64,000 nt of DNA from Bacteroides nordii WAL 11050 = JCM 12987 (GTDB lineage Bacteria; Bacteroidota; Bacteroidia; Bacteroidales; Bacteroidaceae). The notes beneath the pieces were generated by a model that was not told the origin of the DNA, did not search any database, and worked only from the letters and a program-made list of their open reading frames with translations. Shown here one piece after another: positions 17,834 to 26,846 of the stretch (position 1 is its first letter; each line of letters starts with the position of its first letter). The DNA is taken from assembly GCA_000613465.1 (NCBI GenBank), contig BAJA01000003.1, positions 62,001 through 126,000 of the forward strand, written 5' to 3'. Both the position numbers and the translations under genes were made by a program.

Positions 17834-18745
17834 TTACTGAGAGATAATTTTCCTGTTTGCCGCATCTATTCTTTCAATATTAAAAGGTTTTAAATAAGTC
17901 TCAGTAACCGTAATTGATGAATGCCCCATTGCTTCTGAAATAATTCCGGGATGGATTTCATTATAATAAGCCAGAGTAGCCCATGTGTGCCTTGCGGTAT
18001 ATGAACTTAGAGGGGTCTTTAACTGAAGTGCTTTTGTCAGAAGGGAAAGCTGCTGATTGAATATGCGTAGCGTCCATTGATATTCATGATAAGCCTCTGC
18101 TGTACCTTCTCTATGGGTCAGAAATGGAAACAGGTAAGGGGAATGTGGATTTGTATCCATATATTTCTCCAGAATGGTTAGTGCTTCCTGAGGTACTTCT
18201 ACGATTAGTTGTTTACCCGTCTTACGACGACGGTAGGTGATAATGTTGCCATTCAAGTCTTTTTTGTGTAAGTTCACCAAATCTACAAAAGGTAAGCCGC
18301 GCAACATAAACATAAGAATGAATAAACCGTGCGTACGGGAAAGGCTGTGGGGGATTTCATCCGTATCCCAGCTGTGAAGTATCCGGGACATATCTTTGAT
18401 ATTCAATGCTTTTTTTCTGTCTGCCCGTGTTCCTGTATAAACCTGCTTGAACAAGCGTGGAATGTAGGGAGCCAGATGTTTATCGACAGCACGGTTGTAG
18501 GTGGCACGCAATGCACGTAAGTATGTAGACACTGTATTCCAACTCCTTTGTTTTTGCCTTAAATATGCCTCAAAGCCTTTCAATAATTCCGGTGTTATTT
18601 TTCTGAAAGGTATTGTGCTGCTATGGCAAAATGTGATAAAACTATTTAAACTGTTTTTGTATATATGCGCGGTCCCGTGATTATTGTTATTCTCAAAGTT
18701 ACAGATTACAGAGCGCATGAAAAATACGAAATCATTTTGTTTCAT
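17834..18745 (-). CDS. Tyrosine recombinase/DNA invertase
   Basis: 303 residues. N-terminal SAM-like core-binding domain (IYKNSLNSFITFC, LLKGFEAYLRQK). Catalytic domain with MLRGLPFVDLVNL (first Arg), RRRKTGK (Lys in the beta-turn), ARHTWATLAYY (His-x-x-box; Arg-His), MGHSSITVTETYL (second His and nucleophile Tyr). Size and the LRGLPFVDLVNL motif match the Tsr/Mpi-type invertases of Bacteroides. Its stop lies 27 bp from the right recombination site, so it most likely acts on that local segment. The bases upstream to 19013 hold no other gene. Confidence 0.9.
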   Translation of the reverse strand: MKQNDFVFFMRSVICNFENNNNHGTAHIYKNSLNSFITFCHSSTIPFRKITPELLKGFEAYLRQKQRSWNTVSTYLRALRATYNRAVDKHLAPYIPRLFKQVYTGTRADRKKALNIKDMSRILHSWDTDEIPHSLSRTHGLFILMFMLRGLPFVDLVNLHKKDLNGNIITYRRRKTGKQLIVEVPQEALTILEKYMDTNPHSPYLFPFLTHREGTAEAYHEYQWTLRIFNQQLSLLTKALQLKTPLSSYTARHTWATLAYYNEIHPGIISEAMGHSSITVTETYLKPFNIERIDAANRKIISQ

Positions 18746-19013
18746 TCTTTTTGATTATTAGTTTATAAATGATCGGTAAAATATCTCTTCTGTTCTTCTT
18801 TTAAATTTTGCTGTATATATTTACATATTACATAGATAAAAGAGTGTAGAGAACAAATTCAGATGGAAGTTATTCTTATTTTTCAGACTCCTTAGCTAAC
18901 GAAGAGGGCTTGTTAACTTTTATTTGATATAATATATCTGTATCAGAGAGGAGAGTTGAGGAATTTTGATGGAGGATCCTATGGTGGTAAGTTTATATGG
19001 ATGGTTGGTGAAT

Positions 19014-19066
19014 AAAAGAAGAAGGTTCTGTCTACCCTTTTAAGGCAAGCAGAACCTTCTTCTTTT
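19014..19066 (-). terminator. Bidirectional terminator after the LpxA-like gene
   Basis: Perfect 17-bp stem (AAAAGAAGAAGGTTCTG and its complement) with a 19-base loop and T-rich flanks on both strands. Confidence 0.85.
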
Positions 19067-19084
19067 AAGTATATTTTTCGAAAT

Positions 19085-19855
19085 TTACTTTACAATACCT
19101 CGTTCCGATCCCTTCACAAAGCTTACGATGTTTTCGATTTCTTCGCTCATCGGTACCTGGTCTATGATTTTCTGTACAGCATCAGTCAGACTGAAATTAC
19201 CTTGATAAATCAAACGGTAGGCATTGGCAATGTGGCGTAAGATTCTTTCCGAAGCATTGTGGTGTTGAGTCAGTACAACTGCATTCACCCCATGATAAGT
19301 AGTTGGGTTGCCCGACATAATAATATATGGAGGAACATCTTTTGAGATGCGGCATCCGCTCTGGATCAATGTCCAGCTACCCACATGACAATACTGATGG
19401 AGGATAACATTGCCGCTTAGGATCACACAATCGTCAAGTGTACATTCACCGGCTATTGTTGTTGCAATTCCTGCTACGCAATGGTTGCCTATCTGAACAT
19501 CGTGACAGATGTGAACCTTATCCATAAGGAAGTTCTCATTTCCAATTTTTGTAGCATTGCCTGCAAAGGTGGCACGGCTGATCACTACATTTTCACGGAT
19601 ATGATTGTTGTCACCAATAATCAGATTGGTTTCTTCTCCCGTGTAGTGGAAGTCCTGAGGTTCTGCACCAAGCACTGCATGGTGGTGTATCTTATTACCT
19701 TTACCCATACGTGTACCTTTCAGAACACTGGCATAGGCCATGATTACACAGTCGTCCCCGATTTCGACATCTTTTTCGATATAGGCAAAAGGTTCGATAG
19801 TGACATTCTTTCCAATTTTTGCCTCGGGGTCTACATAAGCTAACGGACTAATCAT
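19085..19855 (-). CDS. lpxA: LpxA-like acyl-ACP:UDP-GlcNAc O-acyltransferase
   Basis: 256 residues, left-handed beta-helix of hexapeptide repeats (VDPEAKIGKNVTIEPFAYI, VEIGDDCVIMAYASV). The conserved LpxA blocks are present in modified form: GAEPQDFHYTGEET, IRENVVISRAT, and VHICHDVQIGNHC, which holds the catalytic His. The C-terminal helical part is standard. LpxA puts the first acyl chain on UDP-GlcNAc in lipid A synthesis. Here it sits 45 bp after an RND efflux operon rather than beside lpxC/fabZ, so it may be a second, paralogous enzyme. The short 3' gap holds small direct repeats of ACGATTT. Confidence 0.8.
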   Translation of the reverse strand: MISPLAYVDPEAKIGKNVTIEPFAYIEKDVEIGDDCVIMAYASVLKGTRMGKGNKIHHHAVLGAEPQDFHYTGEETNLIIGDNNHIRENVVISRATFAGNATKIGNENFLMDKVHICHDVQIGNHCVAGIATTIAGECTLDDCVILSGNVILHQYCHVGSWTLIQSGCRISKDVPPYIIMSGNPTTYHGVNAVVLTQHHNASERILRHIANAYRLIYQGNFSLTDAVQKIIDQVPMSEEIENIVSFVKGSERGIVK

Positions 19856-19900
19856 GATATTTTACAATTTTACGATTTACGATTTACAATTTAATACCTC

Positions 19901-21286
19901 TCAATCTTCTCTTCCACCACCCAATGCACGGTAAAGGCTTACTACCGCCTGCATGCTATCGAAGCTGTCGGATACCTGTGACAGGCGTGCGCTAAGCAGT
20001 GATTGCTCTGCTGACAGTACTTCGAGGTAGGTAGACGTGCCTAATTTAAACAATTCTTTTGTATATTCGGCACCTTTCTCTGCAGATTCTACCTGAAATT
20101 TACGTGCAGAGGTCTTTTCGGCTGTTGTCTGATACAAAGAGAGGGCATTACTAACTTCGCTTCCGGCATTCAAAAGAGACTGTTGAAAGGCAAGTTTCGC
20201 TTCTTCCTGTTGTGCTTTGGCTATTTTCAAACGGGCAATATTACTACCACGATAGAATAGAGGCTGTGTCAGCGAACCAAGAGCTGAAGCAAGAAGTTTA
20301 CCCGGATTGACAATCATGCTACCTGCACTGTTAGTCCAACCGGCAGAACCGCTGATTGTGATTTGTGGATAGAATGCAGCACGGGCTGAATTGGTATTAT
20401 AGTAAGTATTGGCCAATGCCATTTCAGCAGCTTTCACGTCGGGACGGTTGGACAATAACTGGAGAGGTATTCCTACTGAAAACTCAGAAGGCAGTTGCTG
20501 TTCTTCAAGCGTACTGCGTTTGATGGTTTGCGGAGCTTGTCTGAGCAACATGCAGAGTGCATTTTCTGTCTCACGAATGCTCTGACGAATAGCGGGAAGG
20601 GATGCCAATACTTGTGCATAAGCTGTTTCGCTTTGTGACACAGCAGCAGCATTGGTCATTGCTGCATCTTTCATGGCACGCATCGTTTCTACATTGCGCT
20701 TCATGATGTCGGCTGTTTGTTCGGAGATATCCATCTGACGGTCGAGCATTAGCAATGTATAGTACGTATTGGCGATACCGGCTATAATTTGTGTCTGTAC
20801 AGCCTGACGATAAGCTTTGGTTTGTAATAGGGTAGCTTGTGCACCGCGTTTGGCATTCAGTAATTTTCCAAACAAGTCAATTTCCCAGCTGGCTGTTACC
20901 GGCAGCGAATACGTCTTGGTGGCAGCACTTTTATCAAAGCTGCTAATTGTTCCCTGTGGCGACAGTGCTAACGAAGGAGCATAAGCCAGACGTGAAGTCA
21001 TTAGCGCATTTTTTGCTTCTTCTACTTTCAGGATGGCTGTCTGAAGGTCGGTATTATTGGCTAACCCTTGCTCGATAAGTGTTTGCAACTGAGGGTCAGT
21101 AAACACTTCTCTCCAAGGCAGATTGCCGAAGTTGGCAGTATCTGAGGCCAGTGTATCACCGGTAGCTACCGTGTCGCGATACAAACCGGCAGTCAGTATG
21201 TCTTCGGGCCTGTCATATGATTTATAGATGTGGCAGCTGCTCAGAAGAGCAGTTGCACACAACATATATATAATTTGTTTCTTCAT
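19901..21286 (-). CDS. Outer-membrane efflux factor (TolC/OprM, NodT family)
   Basis: About 461 residues from the ATG 7 bases after the pump stop; earlier in-frame starts overlap the pump gene and spoil the lipoprotein signal. Lipobox LLSSC. Typical OMF features: LPWREVFTDPQLQTLIEQGLANNTDLQ, LSNRPDVKAAEMAL, FYPQITISGSAGW, and C-terminal LFKLGTSTYLEVLSAEQSLLSARL. It forms the outer-membrane/periplasmic duct of the tripartite pump encoded by the same operon. Confidence 0.9.
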   Translation of the reverse strand: MKKQIIYMLCATALLSSCHIYKSYDRPEDILTAGLYRDTVATGDTLASDTANFGNLPWREVFTDPQLQTLIEQGLANNTDLQTAILKVEEAKNALMTSRLAYAPSLALSPQGTISSFDKSAATKTYSLPVTASWEIDLFGKLLNAKRGAQATLLQTKAYRQAVQTQIIAGIANTYYTLLMLDRQMDISEQTADIMKRNVETMRAMKDAAMTNAAAVSQSETAYAQVLASLPAIRQSIRETENALCMLLRQAPQTIKRSTLEEQQLPSEFSVGIPLQLLSNRPDVKAAEMALANTYYNTNSARAAFYPQITISGSAGWTNSAGSMIVNPGKLLASALGSLTQPLFYRGSNIARLKIAKAQQEEAKLAFQQSLLNAGSEVSNALSLYQTTAEKTSARKFQVESAEKGAEYTKELFKLGTSTYLEVLSAEQSLLSARLSQVSDSFDSMQAVVSLYRALGGGRED

Positions 21287-21293
21287 TCTAATC

Positions 21294-24200
21294 TTATTTA
21301 GCATATTGTTCAATTTCTGTTTCAGCATCTGAATTGTCGATATCTTCCCATTCCATCGGTTTGATTTTCTCCTGTAAGTACTGGAAGATTACGAACAATG
21401 CGGGTACCACAAATATCTGGCAAATCATACCAATCAACATACCACCTACGGCAGAAGCACCTAATGCACGGTTACCATTGGCACCTACACCAAAAGCGAA
21501 CATCATAGGAAGCAAACCTACTACCATAGCCAATGAGGTCATCAGGATAGGACGAAGACGCGCACCGGCACCTAATACGGCAGCCCAGGTAATACTCATA
21601 CCCATTTTACGACGGTCGAGGGCAAACTCTACAATCAAAATGGCGTTCTTTGCCAACAGACCGATCAACATAATCAAGGCAATCTGCATATAGATGTTGT
21701 TGGTCGCCGCTCCAAGTATCGGGACAATGTTGTTGGCAAGTCCCATCAGATGTACGAAGATGAAACTACCGGCCAGACCGAATGGTACAGAAAGCAATAC
21801 TGACAATGGCAGGATATAACTTTCATACTGGGCACTCAACAGCAAGTAAACGAATACGAAGCAAAGGATAAAGATCATTGCCGTTGTACTGCCGCTTGAA
21901 CTCTGCTCTTCACGGGTCATACCGGAGAACTCATAACCGAATCCGGTAGGTAGGGTCTGTTCTGCTACTTCCTGCATAGCTTGAATAGCCTGACCGCTAC
22001 TATAACCATCAGCCGGGTTACCGTTGATCTTCATAGACGTAAACATGTTGAAACGGGTGATATTATCCGGTCCGTATACTTTCTTGATAGTCATGAACTG
22101 GGTGATAGGAGCCATTTCGTTTCCGTTACGCACTTTGATTGATTTCAAAGACTCCAGATTGGTACGACTGTTAGGATCGGCCTGGATCATTACACGGTAT
22201 AACTTACCAAAACGGTTGAAGTTGGATGAGTATAAACCACCATAATATCCTTGTAGGGTCGTTAGGATCGCATTCGGAGTCAAACCTGCTTTTTTACAAG
22301 CTGCCGCGTCAATATCAATCATGTATTGCGGGAAGTTCGGGTTGAATGAAGTTTGTGCCGAAGCAATTTCAGGGCGCTCTGTCAACTTGGTTATAAAGTC
22401 TTGTGCCACTTCATAGAATTTGTCCAGACTACCACCGGTCTTGTCCTGCAAGTTCAACTCAAAACCGTTGGATACACTATATCCGGGGATCATAGGAGGT
22501 GCAAACAGCAAAACGCGTGCATCTTTTATTACTTTGCGGGCTTTGAGGTAAAGCATGCCAGAGACAAAGTCGGAACGCTGCTCAATGGTACGGTCATCCC
22601 AGTTTTTCAACTTACAGATAAATGAACCATATCCTGGTCCTTGACCTGCCATGAAGCTGTATCCGGAAATCATCGTACGGCTTTCGATAGCGGGTTCGGA
22701 AGCAAGCAGACTGTCTATTTGCATCAATACCTGTTCGGTACGGTCTTGTGATGTACCGGGAGGAAGATCGACAACTGCCATAATGGTACCGGTATCTTCA
22801 TTTGGAACCAGTCCGGTAGGAGTGATCTTCATAAAGAAGAGCAACAAGGCGATGCCGGCTACTACGGATCCTATCGTCAGCCAGGGCTTATGGATGAAGT
22901 TCAGCGTACCCTTCTTGTACTTCTTTAATATCCCGTCGTAATAAACATTGAATGCAGTATGGAAACGGCTGACGAAAGTAGACTTCTTTCTTTCTTCCGG
23001 ATCATGAGGCTTCAACAAGATAGCACATAATGCCGGAGTCAGTGTTAATGCGTTTACAGCAGAAAGTCCGATTGCAATTGCCATGGTAAGACCGAACTGG
23101 CGATAGAATACACCGGAGGTTCCCGACATAAAACTAACAGGGATAAACACGGACATCATTACCAACGTAATAGAAACAATGGCACCACCCAATTCACTCA
23201 TGGCGTCAATGGAAGCAAGACGGGCCGATTTGTAACCCTGGTCCAGCTTGGCATGGACGCCCTCGACGACGACGATGGCGTCGTCGACCACTATGGCAAT
23301 GGCAAGCACCATGGCACAAAGGGTCAGCAAGTTGATACTGAAACCGATGATATAAAGTACGAAGAATGTACCGATCAGGGCTACAGGGATAGCAATGGCC
23401 GGAATCAATGTAGAACGTAAGTCTTGTAAGAAAATGTACACTACAATGAACACCAGAATAAAGGCTTCAATCAGTGTTTTGATTACTTCATGGATAGAAG
23501 CGAATAAGAAGTCATTGGCATTCTGCGAAATACTTACTTTTACGCCCGGAGGCATTGTTTTTTCTGCATTTTTCAACAAGGTTTCGCAATCCTTGATAAT
23601 TTGTGTCGCATTGGAACCCGCTGTCTGGAAGATAATGGCAGTTACACTCGGATGACCATTTGTTTTATTGGCAAACCCGTAAGTCAGACGTCCCAATTCG
23701 ACGTTGGCTACATCCTTGAGGCGTAATACTTCACCATCGGCAGTGGCGCGAATGACGATGTTCTCAAATTCTTCCTGGCTTTGCAGACGGCCTTTATACT
23801 TCAATGTATATTGGAAAGTCTGGTTGCCACGTTCGCCCAGTGAACCCGGAGCAGCTTCGATATTTTGTTCTGCCAGGGCGGTAGAGATGTCAGTCGGCAT
23901 TAAGTGATATTGAGCCATTATTTCCGGTTTCAGCCAGATACGCATGGAGTAATCAGATCCCATTACCATGGCGTCACCTACACCCGGTACACGTTGTACT
24001 TCCGGGATAACGTTGATTTTGGCATAGTTTTCAAGAAATTCATTGTCGTACTTGTCGTCAGAACTGTAGAGAGAGAAGACAAGCAACATACTGGTTTGCC
24101 GTTTAGAGGTGATAACACCTACCTTGGTAACCTCTGCAGGGAGGAAACCCTGAGCTTTGGCAACACGGTTCTGCACGTTAACGGCAGCCATATCCGGGTC

Positions 24201-24497
24201 GGTTCCCTGTTTAAAGTAAACTTCAATGGAGGCATCTCCGGTGTTGGTTGCCGTAGAAGTCATGTACATCATGTTCTCCACACCATTGATCTGCTCCTCA
24301 AGTGGAGCAATCACACTGTTCAATACAGTCTGTGCATTGGCTCCCTGATAAGTTGTACTGACGCGTACAGTAGGAGGTGCGATGTCCGGATATTGGGAGA
24401 TAGGCAGTGATATAAGGCCTAAGATACCCAAAATTACTATCAGGATGGAGATGACCGTTGATAGTACCGGACGGTTAATAAATCTATCTAATTTCAT
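21294..24497 (-). CDS. RND multidrug efflux inner-membrane transporter (AcrB/MexB, HAE-1)
   Basis: 1,067 residues, full length. N-terminal MKLDRFINRPVLSTVISILI, LPISQYPDIAPPTVRVSTTYQGA; proton-relay double Asp in AIAIVVDDAIVVVEGV; PVALIGTFFVLYIIG; C-terminal AKNAILIVEFA and GARLRPILMTSLAM. Twelve membrane segments with two large periplasmic loops are expected. It exports hydrophobic compounds, possibly bile salts in a gut organism, by proton antiport. Gene order fusion protein, pump, outer-membrane factor is standard. No adjacent regulator is seen. Confidence 0.95.
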   Translation of the reverse strand: MKLDRFINRPVLSTVISILIVILGILGLISLPISQYPDIAPPTVRVSTTYQGANAQTVLNSVIAPLEEQINGVENMMYMTSTATNTGDASIEVYFKQGTDPDMAAVNVQNRVAKAQGFLPAEVTKVGVITSKRQTSMLLVFSLYSSDDKYDNEFLENYAKINVIPEVQRVPGVGDAMVMGSDYSMRIWLKPEIMAQYHLMPTDISTALAEQNIEAAPGSLGERGNQTFQYTLKYKGRLQSQEEFENIVIRATADGEVLRLKDVANVELGRLTYGFANKTNGHPSVTAIIFQTAGSNATQIIKDCETLLKNAEKTMPPGVKVSISQNANDFLFASIHEVIKTLIEAFILVFIVVYIFLQDLRSTLIPAIAIPVALIGTFFVLYIIGFSINLLTLCAMVLAIAIVVDDAIVVVEGVHAKLDQGYKSARLASIDAMSELGGAIVSITLVMMSVFIPVSFMSGTSGVFYRQFGLTMAIAIGLSAVNALTLTPALCAILLKPHDPEERKKSTFVSRFHTAFNVYYDGILKKYKKGTLNFIHKPWLTIGSVVAGIALLLFFMKITPTGLVPNEDTGTIMAVVDLPPGTSQDRTEQVLMQIDSLLASEPAIESRTMISGYSFMAGQGPGYGSFICKLKNWDDRTIEQRSDFVSGMLYLKARKVIKDARVLLFAPPMIPGYSVSNGFELNLQDKTGGSLDKFYEVAQDFITKLTERPEIASAQTSFNPNFPQYMIDIDAAACKKAGLTPNAILTTLQGYYGGLYSSNFNRFGKLYRVMIQADPNSRTNLESLKSIKVRNGNEMAPITQFMTIKKVYGPDNITRFNMFTSMKINGNPADGYSSGQAIQAMQEVAEQTLPTGFGYEFSGMTREEQSSSGSTTAMIFILCFVFVYLLLSAQYESYILPLSVLLSVPFGLAGSFIFVHLMGLANNIVPILGAATNNIYMQIALIMLIGLLAKNAILIVEFALDRRKMGMSITWAAVLGAGARLRPILMTSLAMVVGLLPMMFAFGVGANGNRALGASAVGGMLIGMICQIFVVPALFVIFQYLQEKIKPMEWEDIDNSDAETEIEQYAK

Positions 24498-24526
24498 ATT
24501 TTAATCTTCTGATTTTACATGTTTAC

Positions 24527-25673
24527 TTATTTCTTCTGCTCTAATGATGCTTTGAAATGTTCGGCAGACTCTTGTGGAGTAAGCGGCTTGATAGTTGCGC
24601 CGTCTTTTAGTGTACTTACGTTCTCCAGTACGATTTTATCGCCCGCATTCAGTCCTGAAGTAACAATGTAGTTTTGTCCGTCATCAAGATTGAGTACTTT
24701 GATTTCTGTATTCTTAACCGTGTTGTCGTCTTGCAGTACATACACAAATTTCTTATCCTGAATTTCATAAGTTGCCTTTTGCGGAACTACAAGCGCGTTG
24801 GGTGAACTATAAGGGATAAGGATACTACCTGTTCCTCCGGTTCTCAGCAAGTGGCCTTTGTTGGGGAAAGTAGCACGAATGCTTACCGCACCGGTATTCT
24901 GGTCAATAACACCACTGACCGTTTCTATTTTTCCACTGTCACCATACAGGGTACCGTCTGCCAAAGTCAATTGAACGGGTGGGAAGTTGTTCAATGCTTC
25001 CTGTTGAGAGCCATCTTTGCGGATTAAGTTGAGCAATTCTTTTTCTGTAAGTGAGAAGTAGACGTACATTTCAGAAATATCCGAAACAGTGGTTAATGGA
25101 GTTGCGCTGGAACCGCTAACCAAACTTCCTACACGGAAGGGGATAGAGCCTGCTACACCATTGGACGGGCTGGTGACACGTATATGCCAGGTTTTGATTG
25201 GCACTGATTAACTGTGCTTCGGCAGAAGCCAGTTGTGCTTTGGCAGAAGCCAATGTGTTTTCGGCCATTTCCAGGTCATAATCACTGATGATATTCTTCT
25301 TGTTTAATTCCCGTTTATTCTTAACTGTGATTTCCTGGGTCGCTACGTTTGCTTTTGCGGTTTGTACTGCTGCCTTGGCAGCACGTGCGGCTGATTCGTA
25401 TTGTACCGGGTCGATGATGAACAACACTTGTCCTTTTTTTACCATTGAACCTTCGTCGATACAAAGTTGAGTGATGAAACCAGACACCTGCGGCCGGATT
25501 TCAACATCTTGTTTTCCTTTAATAGTAGCCGGATAAGAACTCGTCAGATTAACTGTTGTCGGTTGCAATGCCTGCACTGCACATTCCGGGGTTCCTCCCA
25601 AGTCAAAACCCTTTTTGCCACAACTCGACAAGAGGGCCAAACAAAATGCAAATAATACAATTCTACTTTTCAT
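24527..25673 (-). CDS. RND efflux periplasmic adaptor (membrane fusion protein), one frameshift
   Basis: About 380 residues. Starts at the ATG giving MKSRIVLFAFCLALLSSCGKK, a lipoprotein signal with LSSC; upstream in-frame codons overlap the promoter. Barrel-sandwich segment (VEIRPQVSGFITQLCIDEGSMVKKGQVLF), a long coiled coil (AKAAVQTAKANVATQE...AEAQLISANQNLAYT), then VTSPSNGVAGSIPFRVGSLV and beta-barrel domains. The frame changes near 25150, where removing one base restores NLAYTVTSPSNG. It links pump and duct. Confidence 0.88.
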
Positions 25674-25781
25674 ACTTCTATATTCAGTGTTTATTGATAA
25701 ATTTTCTACAAATAGTGTGCTCATAAGTATTATTAGGGATAGAAGGAGAAAACTGAGACTCTTCTCTTTAGTTTTTCGCTG

Positions 25782-25789
25782 CAAAAGTA
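25782..25789 (-). promoter_or_regulatory. Candidate -7 box of the RND efflux operon
   Basis: TACTTTTG on the minus strand, an exact TAnnTTTG match, about 110 bp before the adaptor start. Confidence 0.45.
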
Positions 25790-25955
25790 CTTTAAATTCT
25801 TATATAAATGTTCGATAACCGGTTCTTTTTTAACTATGTTTTTCTCTTATTAATATAGGTGTTGTCTGAATGGTACATTCATTGGTAAATTATAACATTT
25901 AAAGACCTGTGGGGATTGTATTACTTTGATTCTTTGTTAATAAAACAATAAAGTT

Positions 25956-26034
25956 ATGTGCCAATATGTCAATGCGCCAATTGGCTATACTGTATTGCTG
26001 AAAGACATTGCCAAATTAACACATTGGCAAATTG
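25956..26034. repeat. Word-built repeat, CCAATATG family
   Basis: GTGCCAATATGTCAATGCGCCAATTGG on one side and ACATTGGCAA-type complements on the other. The same kind of word block recurs at 29947-30028. Confidence 0.6.
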
Positions 26035-26063
26035 TTCATTATTGATCGGTTTTGAATATATTT

Positions 26064-26230
26064 CACCACAGAGTAACACGGAGATCCACAGAGTTTAAAT
26101 CTTTATTGAAACGCAGATTAACGCAAATTTTCGCAAAGGGAAACGAATGTATGATAAAGATCTACAGTCTTTTAATCCGCGTTTCATCAGATAAATAGTA
26201 CTCTGTGAAACACTGTGTTACTCTGTGGTG
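26064..26230. repeat. Dispersed palindromic element, full copy
   Basis: Terminal 16-bp perfect inverted repeat CACCACAGAGTAACAC (26064-26079) / GTGTTACTCTGTGGTG (26215-26230). The interior has GAAACGCAGATTAACGCAAA, TTCGCAAAGGG and a GATCTACAGTCTTTTAAT stretch. Similar copies lie near 26.6, 35.7 and 51.6 kb. No coding capacity. Confidence 0.8.
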
Positions 26231-26349
26231 AGTTCATATCTGTACGGTTTTGAACTTAATGGCGTTTGTCATTGCCATCAGTCTCTTTCTCCGGTATTGA
26301 TAAAGCTCTATCCCGTAGAGTAACGTAGGAAGCCTCGGTGGGTAACATT

Positions 26350-26440
26350 GTTTTAGATGTACATGTAAAGCAGTACGACATGTGCATGTGGGACAGCACG
26401 ACATGTGCATCTCATGCTGCTTTACATGTACATCTAAAAC
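26350..26440. repeat. Palindrome array C: nested palindromic element, ACATGT word
   Basis: Outer perfect 24-bp arms 26350-26373 and 26417-26440. Between them ACGACATGTGCAT occurs twice, at 26375 and 26398. ACATGT centres at 26380, 26403 and 26426 are 23 bp apart. It lies between divergent genes. Apparent reading frames through it are artefacts of the repeat. Confidence 0.85.
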
Positions 26441-26587
26441 AAGACTACTCACCGGGGAAAGGGACGTTCCTTCCTGAGAAAGACAAAGTACAATACCGAA
26501 CAAAGGGATCGATATCGTCTATGGATACTTCCGCTACCGAAAAGATTGGGCCATAAGCTTCGTCACTGTACAGTTTTAAGTGTATTT

Positions 26588-26745
26588 AACCGCAGAGGAT
26601 ACAGAGGGTACAGAGTTTAAAAGAAACCAGGATAAACGCAGATTAAAAGACTGTAGATCTTTATCATACATTCGTTTCCCTTTGTGAAAATCTGCATTTA
26701 TCTGCGTTTCAATGAATCATCGCTTGTCGTTCCTCCCCGTGCGGG
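26588..26745. repeat. Dispersed palindromic element, inverted copy
   Basis: Carries ACCGCAGAGGATACAGAGGGTACAGAG, and 26642-26684 is the exact 43-bp reverse complement of 26134-26176. The two elements therefore face each other around array C. Confidence 0.85.
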
Positions 26746-26813
26746 AAGCACTATTACTTGAACATTTTCCTTTAAATAAGTGTAAAGTATAGTATTTATT
26801 CTCTGAGAACCTT

Positions 26814-26821
26814 TATTTTTG
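26814..26821 (+). promoter_or_regulatory. -7 box of the Ig-like lipoprotein gene
   Basis: TATTTTTG, an exact TAnnTTTG match. Transcription would start near 26828, after the upstream ATG at 26826, which supports the start at 26847. Confidence 0.55.
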
Positions 26822-26846
26822 CATCATGTTAAGAAAAGAATATAAT

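Noticed and set aside
19481..19843. Plus-strand ORF opposite lpxA
   Set aside because: Antisense shadow of a well-supported hexapeptide-repeat protein; no recognisable domain.
26234..26556. Overlapping small ORFs rich in Cys, His and Val on both strands
   Set aside because: They are translations of palindromic array C; both strands look alike because the DNA is self-complementary.
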